From Mariprofundus aestuarium (GTDB taxonomy: Bacteria > Pseudomonadota > Zetaproteobacteria > Mariprofundales > Mariprofundaceae), in NCBI RefSeq assembly GCF_002795805.1, contig NZ_CP018799.1, forward strand, positions 2,225,001 to 2,289,000: a stretch of DNA of 64,000 nt, given 5' to 3'. The notes below the pieces were generated by a model. That model was not told the origin of the DNA. It searched no databases and was given only the letters and a program-made list of their open reading frames with translations. This document shows positions 19,659 to 28,325 of the stretch, in pieces. The translations under genes were made by a program, and so were the position numbers. Numbering within the stretch: position 1 is the first letter of the stretch; every line of letters starts with the position of its first letter.

Positions 19659-22600
19659 CTCCCCTTCTCAATCCAGGCATGGCTCAGTTTAATCAGCCTT
19701 TCGTACTCGACAGGTTTGGAGAGATAGTCATTGGCACCGATCTGCAGGCATTTTTCACGATCTTCCTTCAGCGCCTTGGCAGTTAACACGATAATGGGAA
19801 TATCTTTCAATGCATCATCTGCCCTGATCTTGCTGATCGCCTCATAGCCATCCATCTCCGGCATCATGATATCCATCAGGATCAAGTCGAACTGCTCCTC
19901 CTTCAGTTTCTTAAGCGCACTATTACCATTGACTGCATCAACAACCCTCGCTCCGTGTTCCTCAAGCGCCGATGTGATCACAAAGAGGTTTCTGGCATCG
20001 TCATCGGCAACAAGAATGTTACTTCCCTTGAGCACCTTCTGATCAGCATGAACAGGGTTCGGCCGGGCCGGGTCCAGTTGCTGATTAGAAGCCGTGCGAA
20101 GGAAGTGTTCAATATTTTCAATCAACCGGCTTTGCGCCCCGGAAGACTTGACGATGACCGTATCTGTAAACTTGGCAATAGCTGCCTCATCATCGGCATC
20201 TGGGGCTGAGGCGGCGCCGATAACGATAGAGATATCGGGCCACCGACTCCTCAACTCGGCACAGATATCCAGCATTGCTCCTTTAGAGGGGGCTGCATCA
20301 ACGATGGCAAGCAACTTCTCCTGTTCACCTATCAATTCAAGGGATGCTTCCGAATCACTCATGTCGATGACCTGAGTATCCATCGCTTTCGCCAACTCTA
20401 ATATTTCTGCATAAGAGATCGTTTCACCTGCATAAACAAGGATAGATTTCACACCGCTGCTGATCGTCTGAAGAATGGCATGGGTCATATCGGTGATGTC
20501 ATCACTTGTTACCGGCTTCTGCAGGTACTCCAGAGCACCTTGCTTCAGCAGGGCCTCGTCTTTATCCCGGCCGGATACGACATAGACGGGAATAGCCTTG
20601 GTCTGAGCGTTCTTCTTTAGGCGGGCAAGCAGGTCAACGCCATCCATGTCCGGCAGCCCAAGGTCAAGGATAATCCCGGCCGGATGGTATTTGGTGGCCA
20701 TCTTCAACCCCTCTTTGCCACTATGCGCAGTCACCGTTTTGCAGCCATTCTGACGGTTGATGTCGATAACAGCTTTACAAAAATCGCTGTCATCATCGAT
20801 AAGAAGAATTGGGCGACCTTCATCACGGAGCTCTGCACGATCATCGTCTTCTGCCTCTGCATAATCCCGCGCATCTACTGAGGTAGGAGCCTTCTCCTGC
20901 TCCATTTCCCCGGGCAGGTGAACGGTGAATGTGCTCCCCTCGCCCTCTTTACTCTCCACGCTCACCTTTCCGTTGATCAGCTCTGCAAATTTCTTGCTGA
21001 TGGAGAGTCCAAGGCCTGTGCCTCCGAACTCTCTGGAGATGGAGCCATCCACCTGCTGGAACTCATTGAAAATAAGCTCAAGTTTATCTTCAGGGATGCC
21101 AATGCCGGTATCGCTGACCGAAATTCTGATCGGCAGCACTTCATCCTCGATCATTGCAGCAGTAAGGGTAACAGATCCCTGTTTGGTGAATTTCATGGCG
21201 TTGGAGAGAAGGTTGCGCAGGATCTGCAGAAGTTTGTTTTTATCGGTGTTTAGTGATGCATGCAGCCGATCGTCAACAATAAGGCTCAGCCCTTTATTTT
21301 TTGCGCTATCCTCAAACTGGCTCCTCAGCTCATCCAGCAGCTGAGTGGAGTCAAAGCTCTCCTGAATCAGTTCGAACTTACCGGCCTCCACCTTCGAGAG
21401 GTCGAGGATGTCATTGATCAGGCGCAGCAGCTCATTGCCCGAGTGGTGGATAACATTGGCCCGTTTGACATCCTCATCATCGAGATGCCCGTTCTCATTG
21501 CGCATCATCATTTTGGAGAGAAGAATGACCGAGTTGAGCGGGGTGCGCAGCTCATGCGACATATTGGCCAGGAACTCCGATTTATACTTATTGGAGAGCT
21601 CCAACTGCTCAGCCCTTAGGGTGAGTGCCTCTTTTGACTCCTGCAGCTCTTCTGTCTGCATCTGCAGTTGCTGCTGCTGCTCCTCCATCTGGGCATTGGT
21701 CTGCTGCAGCTCCTCTGTCTGTTGCTGCAGTTGCTGCTGCTGCTCCTCCATCTGGGCATTGGTCTGCTGCAGCTCCTCTGTCTGTTGCTGCAGTTGCTGC
21801 TGCTGCTCCTCCATCTGGGTGTTACTCTGCTGAAGGGCACGGCTCTTCTCTTCAGAAACCTTCAGAAGGGTCGAGATTTTACCACTCTGGATGGCCATGT
21901 AGATCAGCGATGCAATGATACTGGCTGATTCGTCAAAGAATTGCTGTTTAAGCTCGGTGAATGGCTCAAATGAGGCGAACTCAACAACGCCACACAGCCC
22001 ACCCTCATAGATCAGCGGGAAGGTAAAGGTATTCAGCGGGGTCTCACTGGTGGTGCCTGTACTGATCTTTCTCTCTTTGGGGATATCCTTGAGCAGGATC
22101 GCTTTGCGCTCACGTGCAACCTGGCCAATAGCCCCCTCTCCCAGCTTGTAGTGGGAGGAGAGGCTGGCTCGCTCGGTAAACATATAGGAGCCTAGAAGAT
22201 CAAGCGTCTCCCCTTCATCTGATTCACTGTAGAGATAGATTACACCATGGCCGGCATCGACATAGCGGCCGATAAAGGAGACAGCCTTTTCCGCCAGTTG
22301 CTGCAGGTTATTCTCACCTGAGAGCTCACGGGTAAGCTGTGTAAGCCCGTCGGAGAGCCACTCCCGGGTCTCATTCTCCTCCCTGTTTTTCTTCAGGGTG
22401 GCAGTCATATTATTGATAGCCATGCTCAACTTGTCCTTGTCGGAGAGAACGTGCACCTGCTGTGAATAATCACCTGAGGAGATCGTGTCGACCTGTGTGG
22501 TCAGCGCCTCCAGGTTGGCAATTACGCTGTCACTCGATTTAAGCATGGCACTGATCTCATCATCCGCCCTGTAGTCAATCTCCTCACGTCGCAGTTCACC

Positions 22601-23713
22601 CTGACTCAGGCGCTGCATCTGGCGGGTAAGGGTTATCAACGGGCTCAGCAGGCTGTTGATGGTGAGGCGGCCGGAGATAAACACGAGCAGAAGCGTCATA
22701 ACAAAGATGATGGCTGATATGGTGACGAACTGGTTGAGCTGGGCCAGCACCACATCTTCATCAATCATACCTACCAGATACCAGTAGTTGGTTTTGTCCT
22801 GGGGGTTGGGGTAGATCTTGGTAAAGCTGATAACCTTATTATCCAGTTCAATAAGGCCGCCCTCCTTTCCGGAGATGGAGGCAAATATTTCGGGGTAATC
22901 GCTGGCAAAGCTGACATGGTGACCCAGAAGGTGGCCCCATGACTTCTCCGCATCGGGGTTGTAATAATAGAAGCCATCTTCCGAGATCAGGAGGTAGTTG
23001 CCATCACTGCCTTCATCGATACTTCTGACAAACGAGAGAAAGTAATCGGCATATATATTGATCACCGCCACACCGTACTTCACATGGTTGGCACCATATA
23101 CCGGACGGGCATACCTCAGCACCGGGATGTGGGGCTTCTCGATTTTGCCATACTCCCTGTTCAGGTCCAGCGGCGAGGTGTAGAGCCCGTCTTCTTCCAT
23201 CATATAGGTTTCACTGAAGTAGGCCTCATGGCGCCTGTCCTGAAGGTTGCGCCCTTTCTCGACATGCACTTCCCCTGTTGCCCTGTCACTACGGATACTG
23301 ATGACCTCAGTCCCGTTGTTATCCAGGAACCGGATCTTGTAGAGATAATCGTAGTTACGCATAAACGCTTCGAATGCGTCTGTCGTGGAACTTTTCCAGA
23401 TGGCGGCATTGCCGGGAACCTTCAGATCCTGCCAGTAGAGGTATCGTGTCAGCCCGTAATAGCTGGATATAAAGTTCATGTCATTGGCAACCAGAGACAA
23501 GAGATCCATGGTGCTGCGGGAGGCATCGTCTGTCTTCTCCACCACCTGCGCCAATGCATGCTGGCGATAGGCATCTCTGGCTGACTGATAGCCGTAATAG
23601 CCGACAACCGCGACAGCGATCGTTACAACCAGATAGAAGAGGGTGAACATTTTCCTGCGGATAGCCAGCTTCTCAATGCCGGTTTTGCGCAATATTGCCT
23701 CACTCCATCTCAT
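19655..23713 (-). CDS. large membrane hybrid kinase: Cache, HAMP, GAF, Gln-rich coiled coil, kinase, three receivers
   Basis: 1352 residues. Order: transmembrane (20-42), Cache-like periplasmic domain (45-330), transmembrane (333-355), HAMP plus a second HAMP-like segment (to about 450), GAF (470-610), Gln/Glu-rich coiled coil with 21-residue repeats (about 626-685), HisKA with H720 in NMSHELRTPLNS, HATPase (820-935), receiver 1 (975-1090; LLIDDDSD, ILDLGLPDMDG), degenerate receiver-like segment (1095-1215; ILVYAGE lacks the acidic pair), receiver 3 (1235-1350; ILVADDDA, LILMDIMMPEMDG). Kinase motifs are intact. The GAF and helix layout suggests signal input from periplasm and cytoplasm. Its stop overlaps the CheB-CheR start (ATGA). 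Confidence 0.9.
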   Translation of the reverse strand: MRWSEAILRKTGIEKLAIRRKMFTLFYLVVTIAVAVVGYYGYQSARDAYRQHALAQVVEKTDDASRSTMDLLSLVANDMNFISSYYGLTRYLYWQDLKVPGNAAIWKSSTTDAFEAFMRNYDYLYKIRFLDNNGTEVISIRSDRATGEVHVEKGRNLQDRRHEAYFSETYMMEEDGLYTSPLDLNREYGKIEKPHIPVLRYARPVYGANHVKYGVAVINIYADYFLSFVRSIDEGSDGNYLLISEDGFYYYNPDAEKSWGHLLGHHVSFASDYPEIFASISGKEGGLIELDNKVISFTKIYPNPQDKTNYWYLVGMIDEDVVLAQLNQFVTISAIIFVMTLLLVFISGRLTINSLLSPLITLTRQMQRLSQGELRREEIDYRADDEISAMLKSSDSVIANLEALTTQVDTISSGDYSQQVHVLSDKDKLSMAINNMTATLKKNREENETREWLSDGLTQLTRELSGENNLQQLAEKAVSFIGRYVDAGHGVIYLYSESDEGETLDLLGSYMFTERASLSSHYKLGEGAIGQVARERKAILLKDIPKERKISTGTTSETPLNTFTFPLIYEGGLCGVVEFASFEPFTELKQQFFDESASIIASLIYMAIQSGKISTLLKVSEEKSRALQQSNTQMEEQQQQLQQQTEELQQTNAQMEEQQQQLQQQTEELQQTNAQMEEQQQQLQMQTEELQESKEALTLRAEQLELSNKYKSEFLANMSHELRTPLNSVILLSKMMMRNENGHLDDEDVKRANVIHHSGNELLRLINDILDLSKVEAGKFELIQESFDSTQLLDELRSQFEDSAKNKGLSLIVDDRLHASLNTDKNKLLQILRNLLSNAMKFTKQGSVTLTAAMIEDEVLPIRISVSDTGIGIPEDKLELIFNEFQQVDGSISREFGGTGLGLSISKKFAELINGKVSVESKEGEGSTFTVHLPGEMEQEKAPTSVDARDYAEAEDDDRAELRDEGRPILLIDDDSDFCKAVIDINRQNGCKTVTAHSGKEGLKMATKYHPAGIILDLGLPDMDGVDLLARLKKNAQTKAIPVYVVSGRDKDEALLKQGALEYLQKPVTSDDITDMTHAILQTISSGVKSILVYAGETISYAEILELAKAMDTQVIDMSDSEASLELIGEQEKLLAIVDAAPSKGAMLDICAELRSRWPDISIVIGAASAPDADDEAAIAKFTDTVIVKSSGAQSRLIENIEHFLRTASNQQLDPARPNPVHADQKVLKGSNILVADDDARNLFVITSALEEHGARVVDAVNGNSALKKLKEEQFDLILMDIMMPEMDGYEAISKIRADDALKDIPIIVLTAKALKEDREKCLQIGANDYLSKPVEYERLIKLSHAWIEKGR
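21662..21836 (-). repeat. 63-bp tandem repeat encoding a Gln/Glu-rich coiled coil
   Basis: A 63-base unit is repeated at 21662, 21725 and 21788 (the third copy partly diverged). The first two copies are almost identical in DNA. Each codes for 21 residues, three heptads, of the pattern Q-M-E-E-Q4-L-Q3-T-E-E-L-Q-Q-T-N-A. The segment sits between the GAF and HisKA domains of the 1352-residue kinase, where a signalling helix is expected. Near-identity of the units suggests recent expansion by slippage or unequal crossing-over. Confidence 0.9.
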
Positions 23714-23722
23714 CTCAGGCTC

Positions 23723-24658
23723 CTATCTTAGCTGTTCGATCAAGCGCAGCTTTCTGGTCACCCAGCTTATGAGCTGCTGCGAATCGGCCGGTACCTTTCC
23801 TTCAAAACGCTCTGCCGGTGGGGCAATTGTAGTGATATCAAGGCTTGCCTTGAGCGTCTGCAGCTCGGCAAAGGCCATACCCACCATATTGAAAACATCG
23901 GATGGCTTTACATCTTCACTCTGCTCAAATGCTGAAAAGTCGGTGCGCCCGATACCAGCCTGCCCCTGCAGCCGCTGAATCTCACCCATTAGTGCAAACA
24001 CGGAGGCCAATACATCGACAGGCTTGGCACCTTCGACCTTTGCTGGAGGGAAGGTCTGATCATCGACAAAGAGGTGGCGAAGAATGTCATCAACATCATG
24101 ATCAATCTTCATGACAACAGCGAACACATGGTTGGGTAAAATCGGCGCTTGATTAAGCAGTTCAATATTCAGCGATATCTGGTGAAGCTTGTTGAAAACA
24201 TCAATCGGCCTTTTTCCTGAATAGCTTTTTGCGGCAGAAACCTGAGCTGAGATGCCCAGGCGGGTCTTGATAATTCTAAGTTCTGTGAGGATTCTCTGGG
24301 TCTGTTCATAAACCAGCTCTGAGTCCACAGACATCTTCGGTTCCAGAGAAACTATGCTGAAACGGGAGAAGCCGTTCTTTTCCCGCAAAATCTGGACTTT
24401 GGTCAGTACAACATAGGCCATCTCAAAAACGTGGCGCGGTTTCAACTCAGCCTTGTAGGGCTTCGGATGAATTCTTTCGGAGATCTTGAAGTGCCTGAGC
24501 AGCAGCTCCACCTCTTTCTCAATCTGAACCGCCTCTGCATAGGCCTGGGATGGGCTGATAAATACCGACACGTCCTGAGCAACAGTCGTACCTGCATACA
24601 GGAATAACAGCCCCACCAGACAAATGAGGTGCTTCAAAACAACTCGGAAACAGATCAT
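23723..24658 (-). CDS. secreted protein of about eight 38-residue helical repeats, unknown function
   Basis: 311 residues. The signal peptide runs to about residue 28 (TTVAQ, then DVSV). The mature part is a chain of degenerate repeats whose anchor is a Pro followed by a helix. Anchor prolines or equivalents lie at 36, 74, 112 (Asp), 151, 175, 213, 252 and 290, so the spacing is 38-39 except one gap of 24. The clearest units read KPRHVFEM, RPIDVFNK, KPVDVLAS and KPSDVFNM, each followed by an amphipathic helix ending near -EI/VQ-L. I do not recognise the family. Its position between a CHASE3 protein (ATGA overlap at 24655-24658) and the Cache-containing kinase suggests a periplasmic partner of one of those sensors. 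Confidence 0.75.
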   Translation of the reverse strand: MICFRVVLKHLICLVGLLFLYAGTTVAQDVSVFISPSQAYAEAVQIEKEVELLLRHFKISERIHPKPYKAELKPRHVFEMAYVVLTKVQILREKNGFSRFSIVSLEPKMSVDSELVYEQTQRILTELRIIKTRLGISAQVSAAKSYSGKRPIDVFNKLHQISLNIELLNQAPILPNHVFAVVMKIDHDVDDILRHLFVDDQTFPPAKVEGAKPVDVLASVFALMGEIQRLQGQAGIGRTDFSAFEQSEDVKPSDVFNMVGMAFAELQTLKASLDITTIAPPAERFEGKVPADSQQLISWVTRKLRLIEQLR

Positions 24659-25701
24659 CGATCACCTCCAAGCCAATTTTTCCTCTGCAGAAACCAGTAA
24701 CCGAGCAGAGCCGCCACAATGGCACTAATGAGGGTGTATAACAGTCCGAAGTAAGTAATCGCTGAGACTTCCTGAATACGCCCTACTCTCAAGCGGCGCT
24801 CCACATCTTCAAAGGCAGCCAACTCGACGCGGATCTGATCCATGATTGACTTCCCGGTATCCGCCTTCACCATGTTAATTACTTCACCCAATTCCACCAA
24901 CTTCTCATTCATCTTTTTGCGCGCATTGATCTCGGGAGTGCCTGCCATGATCTGCCATTGACTGGCATCCTGAAACATCGCCTCAACATGAGGCAGAGCC
25001 TCCTGTGATTGCCTGCGGCAATAGCTGGTTAATTGATCAAAATACTTAACAAGCATTTCGCGGCCACTGTCATATGGCTCGAGAAACTCATCCTGACCAG
25101 TGATCAGAAAGCCGCGTTCGCCTGTCTCCATATCAACCATGGCCTTGGTGACCTGAAGCAGCAATAGGCGCCCTTCAGTCAGACCATCCCGTTTGAAAAC
25201 CTGATCAAGCAGGTCTGCCCGAACTCGAATGCGGTCTAAAATCTTCTTACCTGTGCGCTCAACCAGCATAGCCTGCAGCCTTGCCATGCTGCCGCCTGTT
25301 ACATCCACCTCGCGACGCTTATTTATCTCGGGTATGGCGGCCTGTTCCTTCCATTGATTGATTAGCCGTCCAATCTTCTGGGCCTGCTCTACCTGAGGTG
25401 GATTGTCCGCCACCAACTCTGAAAGATAGCCAATGGCATTATCGATCTTGTTATCAGCCAGATTGTAGGGTTCGAGAAAACGCTCCTCACCGGTCAGCAG
25501 GAAGCCGCGCTCTGAAGTTTCCATATCGACTATCAATTTTGCAATTAAACCGGCCTGCTCTATCACCTGATCAGTATGATGAACCCACTCATTTTTTTCT
25601 TTTATGAGTATCATTGAAACCGAACTAACCAACCCAATAGCAAGAACCAGTAAAAAGGGGGCGGATGCCTTGAGCCAAGGTCTTCTTGTGTCTGGAATCA
25701 T
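24655..25701 (-). CDS. membrane protein with two tandem CHASE3 domains and no output domain
   Basis: 348 residues. A transmembrane segment (about 13-33) is followed by two CHASE3-like helical domains (about 35-165 and 170-300) and a second transmembrane segment (about 318-340), then a short cytoplasmic tail. Each CHASE3 unit has the hallmark METxERGFLxTGxxxFLEPY and a later conserved segment with PEINxR/xK. CHASE3 normally senses signals for attached kinases or cyclases, but no transmitter is attached here. It is the first gene of the signalling cluster and overlaps the next gene by 4 bases. It likely acts with the 1352-residue kinase. The start codon has no obvious ribosome binding site. Confidence 0.8.
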   Translation of the reverse strand: MIPDTRRPWLKASAPFLLVLAIGLVSSVSMILIKEKNEWVHHTDQVIEQAGLIAKLIVDMETSERGFLLTGEERFLEPYNLADNKIDNAIGYLSELVADNPPQVEQAQKIGRLINQWKEQAAIPEINKRREVDVTGGSMARLQAMLVERTGKKILDRIRVRADLLDQVFKRDGLTEGRLLLLQVTKAMVDMETGERGFLITGQDEFLEPYDSGREMLVKYFDQLTSYCRRQSQEALPHVEAMFQDASQWQIMAGTPEINARKKMNEKLVELGEVINMVKADTGKSIMDQIRVELAAFEDVERRLRVGRIQEVSAITYFGLLYTLISAIVAALLGYWFLQRKNWLGGDR

Positions 25702-25707
25702 GTCGTC

Positions 25708-25730
25708 TTATTGACAGCCACGGTCAATAA
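25708..25730. promoter_or_regulatory. 8-bp perfect inverted repeat next to the start of the signalling cluster
   Basis: TTATTGAC at 25708-25715 and GTCAATAA at 25723-25730 are perfect inverted copies with a 7-base spacer. The site ends 6 bases before the start codon of the CHASE3 gene (25701, reverse strand), so it overlaps the place where a ribosome would bind. It could be an operator, or an RNA hairpin limiting translation of the first gene of the cluster. Confidence 0.45.
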
Positions 25731-25857
25731 AGGGAGGGGCACGCCATTAAGAAAAACCAAGCATCGGCAAGAACCCAAGCGAAACATTAGCACCCCCAAG
25801 ACAACCAGACCGAACCGGCCCTTAGGCCATTTATGCATCTACTGACAATACATACTG

Positions 25858-25863
25858 ATTATA
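25858..25863 (-). promoter_or_regulatory. possible -10 element for the signalling cluster
   Basis: The reverse strand reads TATAAT here, a consensus -10 hexamer, about 155 bases before the CHASE3 start codon. No good -35 hexamer is visible 16-18 bases further upstream, so the call is weak. Confidence 0.25.
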
Positions 25864-26052
25864 GATGAATAACCCCTCTATTTCTAGAAGGTTCCATTAT
25901 TAGCCATGAGTCGGCCCCTCGTTAATGGCCAACTTTTCTGGTTTTGCATGCAAAGAGGGAGTAGCTACACAGAAGCGACATTGAGTTACATGAATACGGG
26001 AAACAACAAGAGAGGCAATTCCTGTTCATGCTTCAAACCCCTGAATCATCTA

Positions 26053-26991
26053 TCACAACACGACCTGCAACCAGAGTGGCAGTGTCAGCAGGGAGAGCAC
26101 TGTTGTCACCGTAACTGCCTCTGCATAGAGCGTCGTATCGAGCTTGAATCGGTCACAGATCACCAGCCCCAACACCATGGTCGGCATCGCCCCCTCGATA
26201 ATAGCCGGAGCCAGCAGCTTCTCCGGCATTCCGACACCGATCGAGGCACCCCAGGCAATCAGTGGCATCAGGGTCAACTGGATCAGAATCACAGGCAGCA
26301 GCACCGGAATACGCCCCAACCAGCCCGACTGCCAGCGAAGCGCCATACCAACAGAGAGCAGCATCAACGGCACGACAGCCGCACCCAATATCGATAGAGA
26401 ATTGCCCAGCCAGATCGGCATGGGAGCATGCGTTATACTCAGTGCAAGCCCGGCAACGGCTGCCCAGAGGGCAGGCACCTGCAACAGCGCAAGCGCCGGG
26501 TGCAGCCCTTTGGCCGCCGAGCCGTAATAGCGTGCTACCATAATGCCGACAGTAAACAGGATTGGCGTACTGGCCAGCAGATCGAACTGGATCGCCACTT
26601 TCTGGGACCATTCGCCAAATGTCTGGCTGAGGACTGGCAGTCCGAGATAGGAGAAATTACCGAATGCGGAGGCCAGAAGCAGTGCGCCAACCGCTTTGTT
26701 GGGCGATGCAACCTTCATAAACCCTTTGACCAAGTGTCCACTTGAGTAGATCAGAAATGCCGCCAGCAGTGACAGAAGCACACTGATTGCGGAAACCAAG
26801 GGTACTCGCACCGTATTCATATCAACCGGCACCTGCCAGAGCACATGCAACACGAGGGCAGGCAGAAACACTTGGTAAACGGCCTTCGCCAGATGTGAAC
26901 GGATCGTCTCCGCACTGTCATTGCCGAGAATCAGTCTCCAGCCGATTCCGACAACAATGATGACAGCCATACCAAGCAAAACATTAAACAT
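26053..26991 (-). CDS. AEC family (auxin efflux carrier-like) transporter
   Basis: 312 residues with about ten hydrophobic helices, inner membrane. The layout is that of the bacterial AEC/BASS-like carriers: an N-terminal helix set, a SAFGNFSYLGLPV motif in the middle (G-N-x-x-x-L-G-L-P), and VPLMLLSVGMAL in the second half. Bacterial members export or import small organic acids such as malate. The substrate is not predictable here. It follows smpB on the same strand after about 83 bases. Confidence 0.85.
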   Translation of the reverse strand: MFNVLLGMAVIIVVGIGWRLILGNDSAETIRSHLAKAVYQVFLPALVLHVLWQVPVDMNTVRVPLVSAISVLLSLLAAFLIYSSGHLVKGFMKVASPNKAVGALLLASAFGNFSYLGLPVLSQTFGEWSQKVAIQFDLLASTPILFTVGIMVARYYGSAAKGLHPALALLQVPALWAAVAGLALSITHAPMPIWLGNSLSILGAAVVPLMLLSVGMALRWQSGWLGRIPVLLPVILIQLTLMPLIAWGASIGVGMPEKLLAPAIIEGAMPTMVLGLVICDRFKLDTTLYAEAVTVTTVLSLLTLPLWLQVVL

Positions 26992-27074
26992 AGACGGACT
27001 CTACATACTCAAGGGCAGTATCACTATGAGATGCAGACCATTGCTGATTTACGGTGTTAGGAAAGGGGGCGCAG

Positions 27075-27515
27075 TTACACCTTGTACTGGCGCTGCAGGT
27101 CACGCCTGATATCCCGCTCTTTCACATCCTGGCGCTTATCGTGCATCTTCTTACCACGGGCCAGTCCAATCTCCAGCTTGGCGAAGTTATGCGCATTAAA
27201 ATAGAGCTTTAACGGCACTAGCGTTAAACCTTTCTCTTTCAGCTTACCCAACAGCCGCTCCACCTCTTTTTTGTGCAGCAGCAGTTGCCGTGAACGGGTG
27301 GGATCACTTGGATTATTCATCGCCGCGGGCTTGTAGGGGCTGATATGACAGCCGATCAGCAGCACGCGATCTTTGCGGATAATGCAGTGCGCCTCGGCTA
27401 GGTTAGCCAGGCCTGCACGGATGGATTTCACCTCGGGGCCGGTCAGTATCATGCCGGTCTCAAAGGTTTCCAGGATGTGATATTCGTGCCGAGCACGGCG
27501 ATTTACGATAGCCAT
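27075..27515 (-). CDS. smpB: SsrA-binding protein SmpB
   Basis: 146 residues. Family segments are clear: NRRARHEYHILETFETGMIL, GPEVKSIRAG, NLAEAHC, LLLHKKEVERLLG, LVPLKLYFN and LARGKKMHDKRQ. The C-terminal basic tail enters the mRNA channel of the stalled ribosome. SmpB brings tmRNA to stalled ribosomes for rescue. No ssrA-like tmRNA gene is visible in this window. Confidence 0.97.
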   Translation of the reverse strand: MAIVNRRARHEYHILETFETGMILTGPEVKSIRAGLANLAEAHCIIRKDRVLLIGCHISPYKPAAMNNPSDPTRSRQLLLHKKEVERLLGKLKEKGLTLVPLKLYFNAHNFAKLEIGLARGKKMHDKRQDVKERDIRRDLQRQYKV

Positions 27516-27564
27516 GGGCGGATGCTAACCCGAATTCGCCAACTGACCAGCAAAGGTGTCGTGA

Positions 27565-28191
27565 TTAATAACCACCCCAGCGTTTCTTTTTACGCAGACG
27601 CACATACGGCAACAGCAGTCCAAGCAGTACACCAGCCAGAATTGCACCGCCACCGAGCATAAACCAGCGCTGATAAGCTGCATTGGTAATACTTTCAGTA
27701 TCACTGCGAAATTCTTCCAGAGCCCGTTTCGCCTCTTCCGACCCAGCTTTCAGAGACTTATTCTCCTCCAACATCTCGGATGCGCTGGCAGCAGTCTTAC
27801 GCAGCAGTGCCAGATCGGCCTCGAGCCTGCTGTTTTCAGCCTTCAGCTTCTCGCTCTCTGCTTCAACAGCCAGCTTCTGTTTTTTCAGCTCTCCGAGCTG
27901 GCTTAACTCTTTCTCAAACAGTTGCAGACGATCCCTGGCTGCTGGTGTATTCATCAGGTAGCGACTGAGAATCCACCCCTCCTTGCCACCGGCCTTGATA
28001 TGCGAGTAGCCGTCTGCAGATTGGCCAAGCAGCTCTACGGCCGTACCGCTGGAGAGCATGCGCACAATCTTATGGCCGGTGCTCTGGCCTGCACGCATAG
28101 GAAATTGGGCCTGATCAACGATATAACGTGTTTCAGCAACAGCGGTGCCCGAAAAGACAAACAGCAAGACAAGTGCGACAAGAATCCTCAT
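27565..28191 (-). CDS. SH3-domain, coiled-coil membrane protein (YgiM / TIGR04211 type)
   Basis: About 208 residues from the ATG at 28189-28191; a frame open to 28239 would add 16 residues before the signal peptide. Order: signal peptide (MRILVALVLLFVFSGTAVA), bacterial SH3 domain (about 20-80; FPMRAGQSTGHKIVRML, GWILSRYL), long coiled coil (about 90-170), C-terminal transmembrane helix (about 175-195) and a basic tail. This is the YgiM layout. The role is unclear, probably tied to the cell wall or envelope. It lies 49 bases upstream of smpB on the same strand. Confidence 0.8.
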   Translation of the reverse strand: MRILVALVLLFVFSGTAVAETRYIVDQAQFPMRAGQSTGHKIVRMLSSGTAVELLGQSADGYSHIKAGGKEGWILSRYLMNTPAARDRLQLFEKELSQLGELKKQKLAVEAESEKLKAENSRLEADLALLRKTAASASEMLEENKSLKAGSEEAKRALEEFRSDTESITNAAYQRWFMLGGGAILAGVLLGLLLPYVRLRKKKRWGGY

Positions 28192-28325
28192 TAAACCCAA
28201 CCCCTTGATAGGAAATCCGCCGATTATTATAGATAACAATGGGAAAATCCAAGTTTTTAGAAACGTGAGTCATACTACGCCAATATAAGTACAAAACACG
28301 CCATATTAGAGATCATTGCCAATAT

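Larger units (their letters stand above)
25702..26052. other. 351-base intergenic region with an inverted repeat and a possible promoter
   Basis: This gap separates the AEC transporter gene, which ends at 26053, from the start of the signalling cluster at 25701, both on the reverse strand. It holds the inverted repeat at 25708-25730 and a TATAAT at 25858-25863 on the reverse strand. I see no gene in it. A forward frame beginning at 25906 runs into the antisense of the transporter and looks like a shadow. Confidence 0.6.

Noticed and set aside
21408-21833. 141-residue forward frame with a Cys/Ser-rich repeat
   Set aside because: It is the antisense reading of the Gln/Glu-rich repeat in the large kinase; the composition is an artefact of CAG/CTG codons.
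25906-26397. 163-residue forward frame starting in the gap before the signalling cluster
   Set aside because: Most of it is antisense to the AEC transporter and the sequence is low-complexity His/Gln/Arg, with no binding site.
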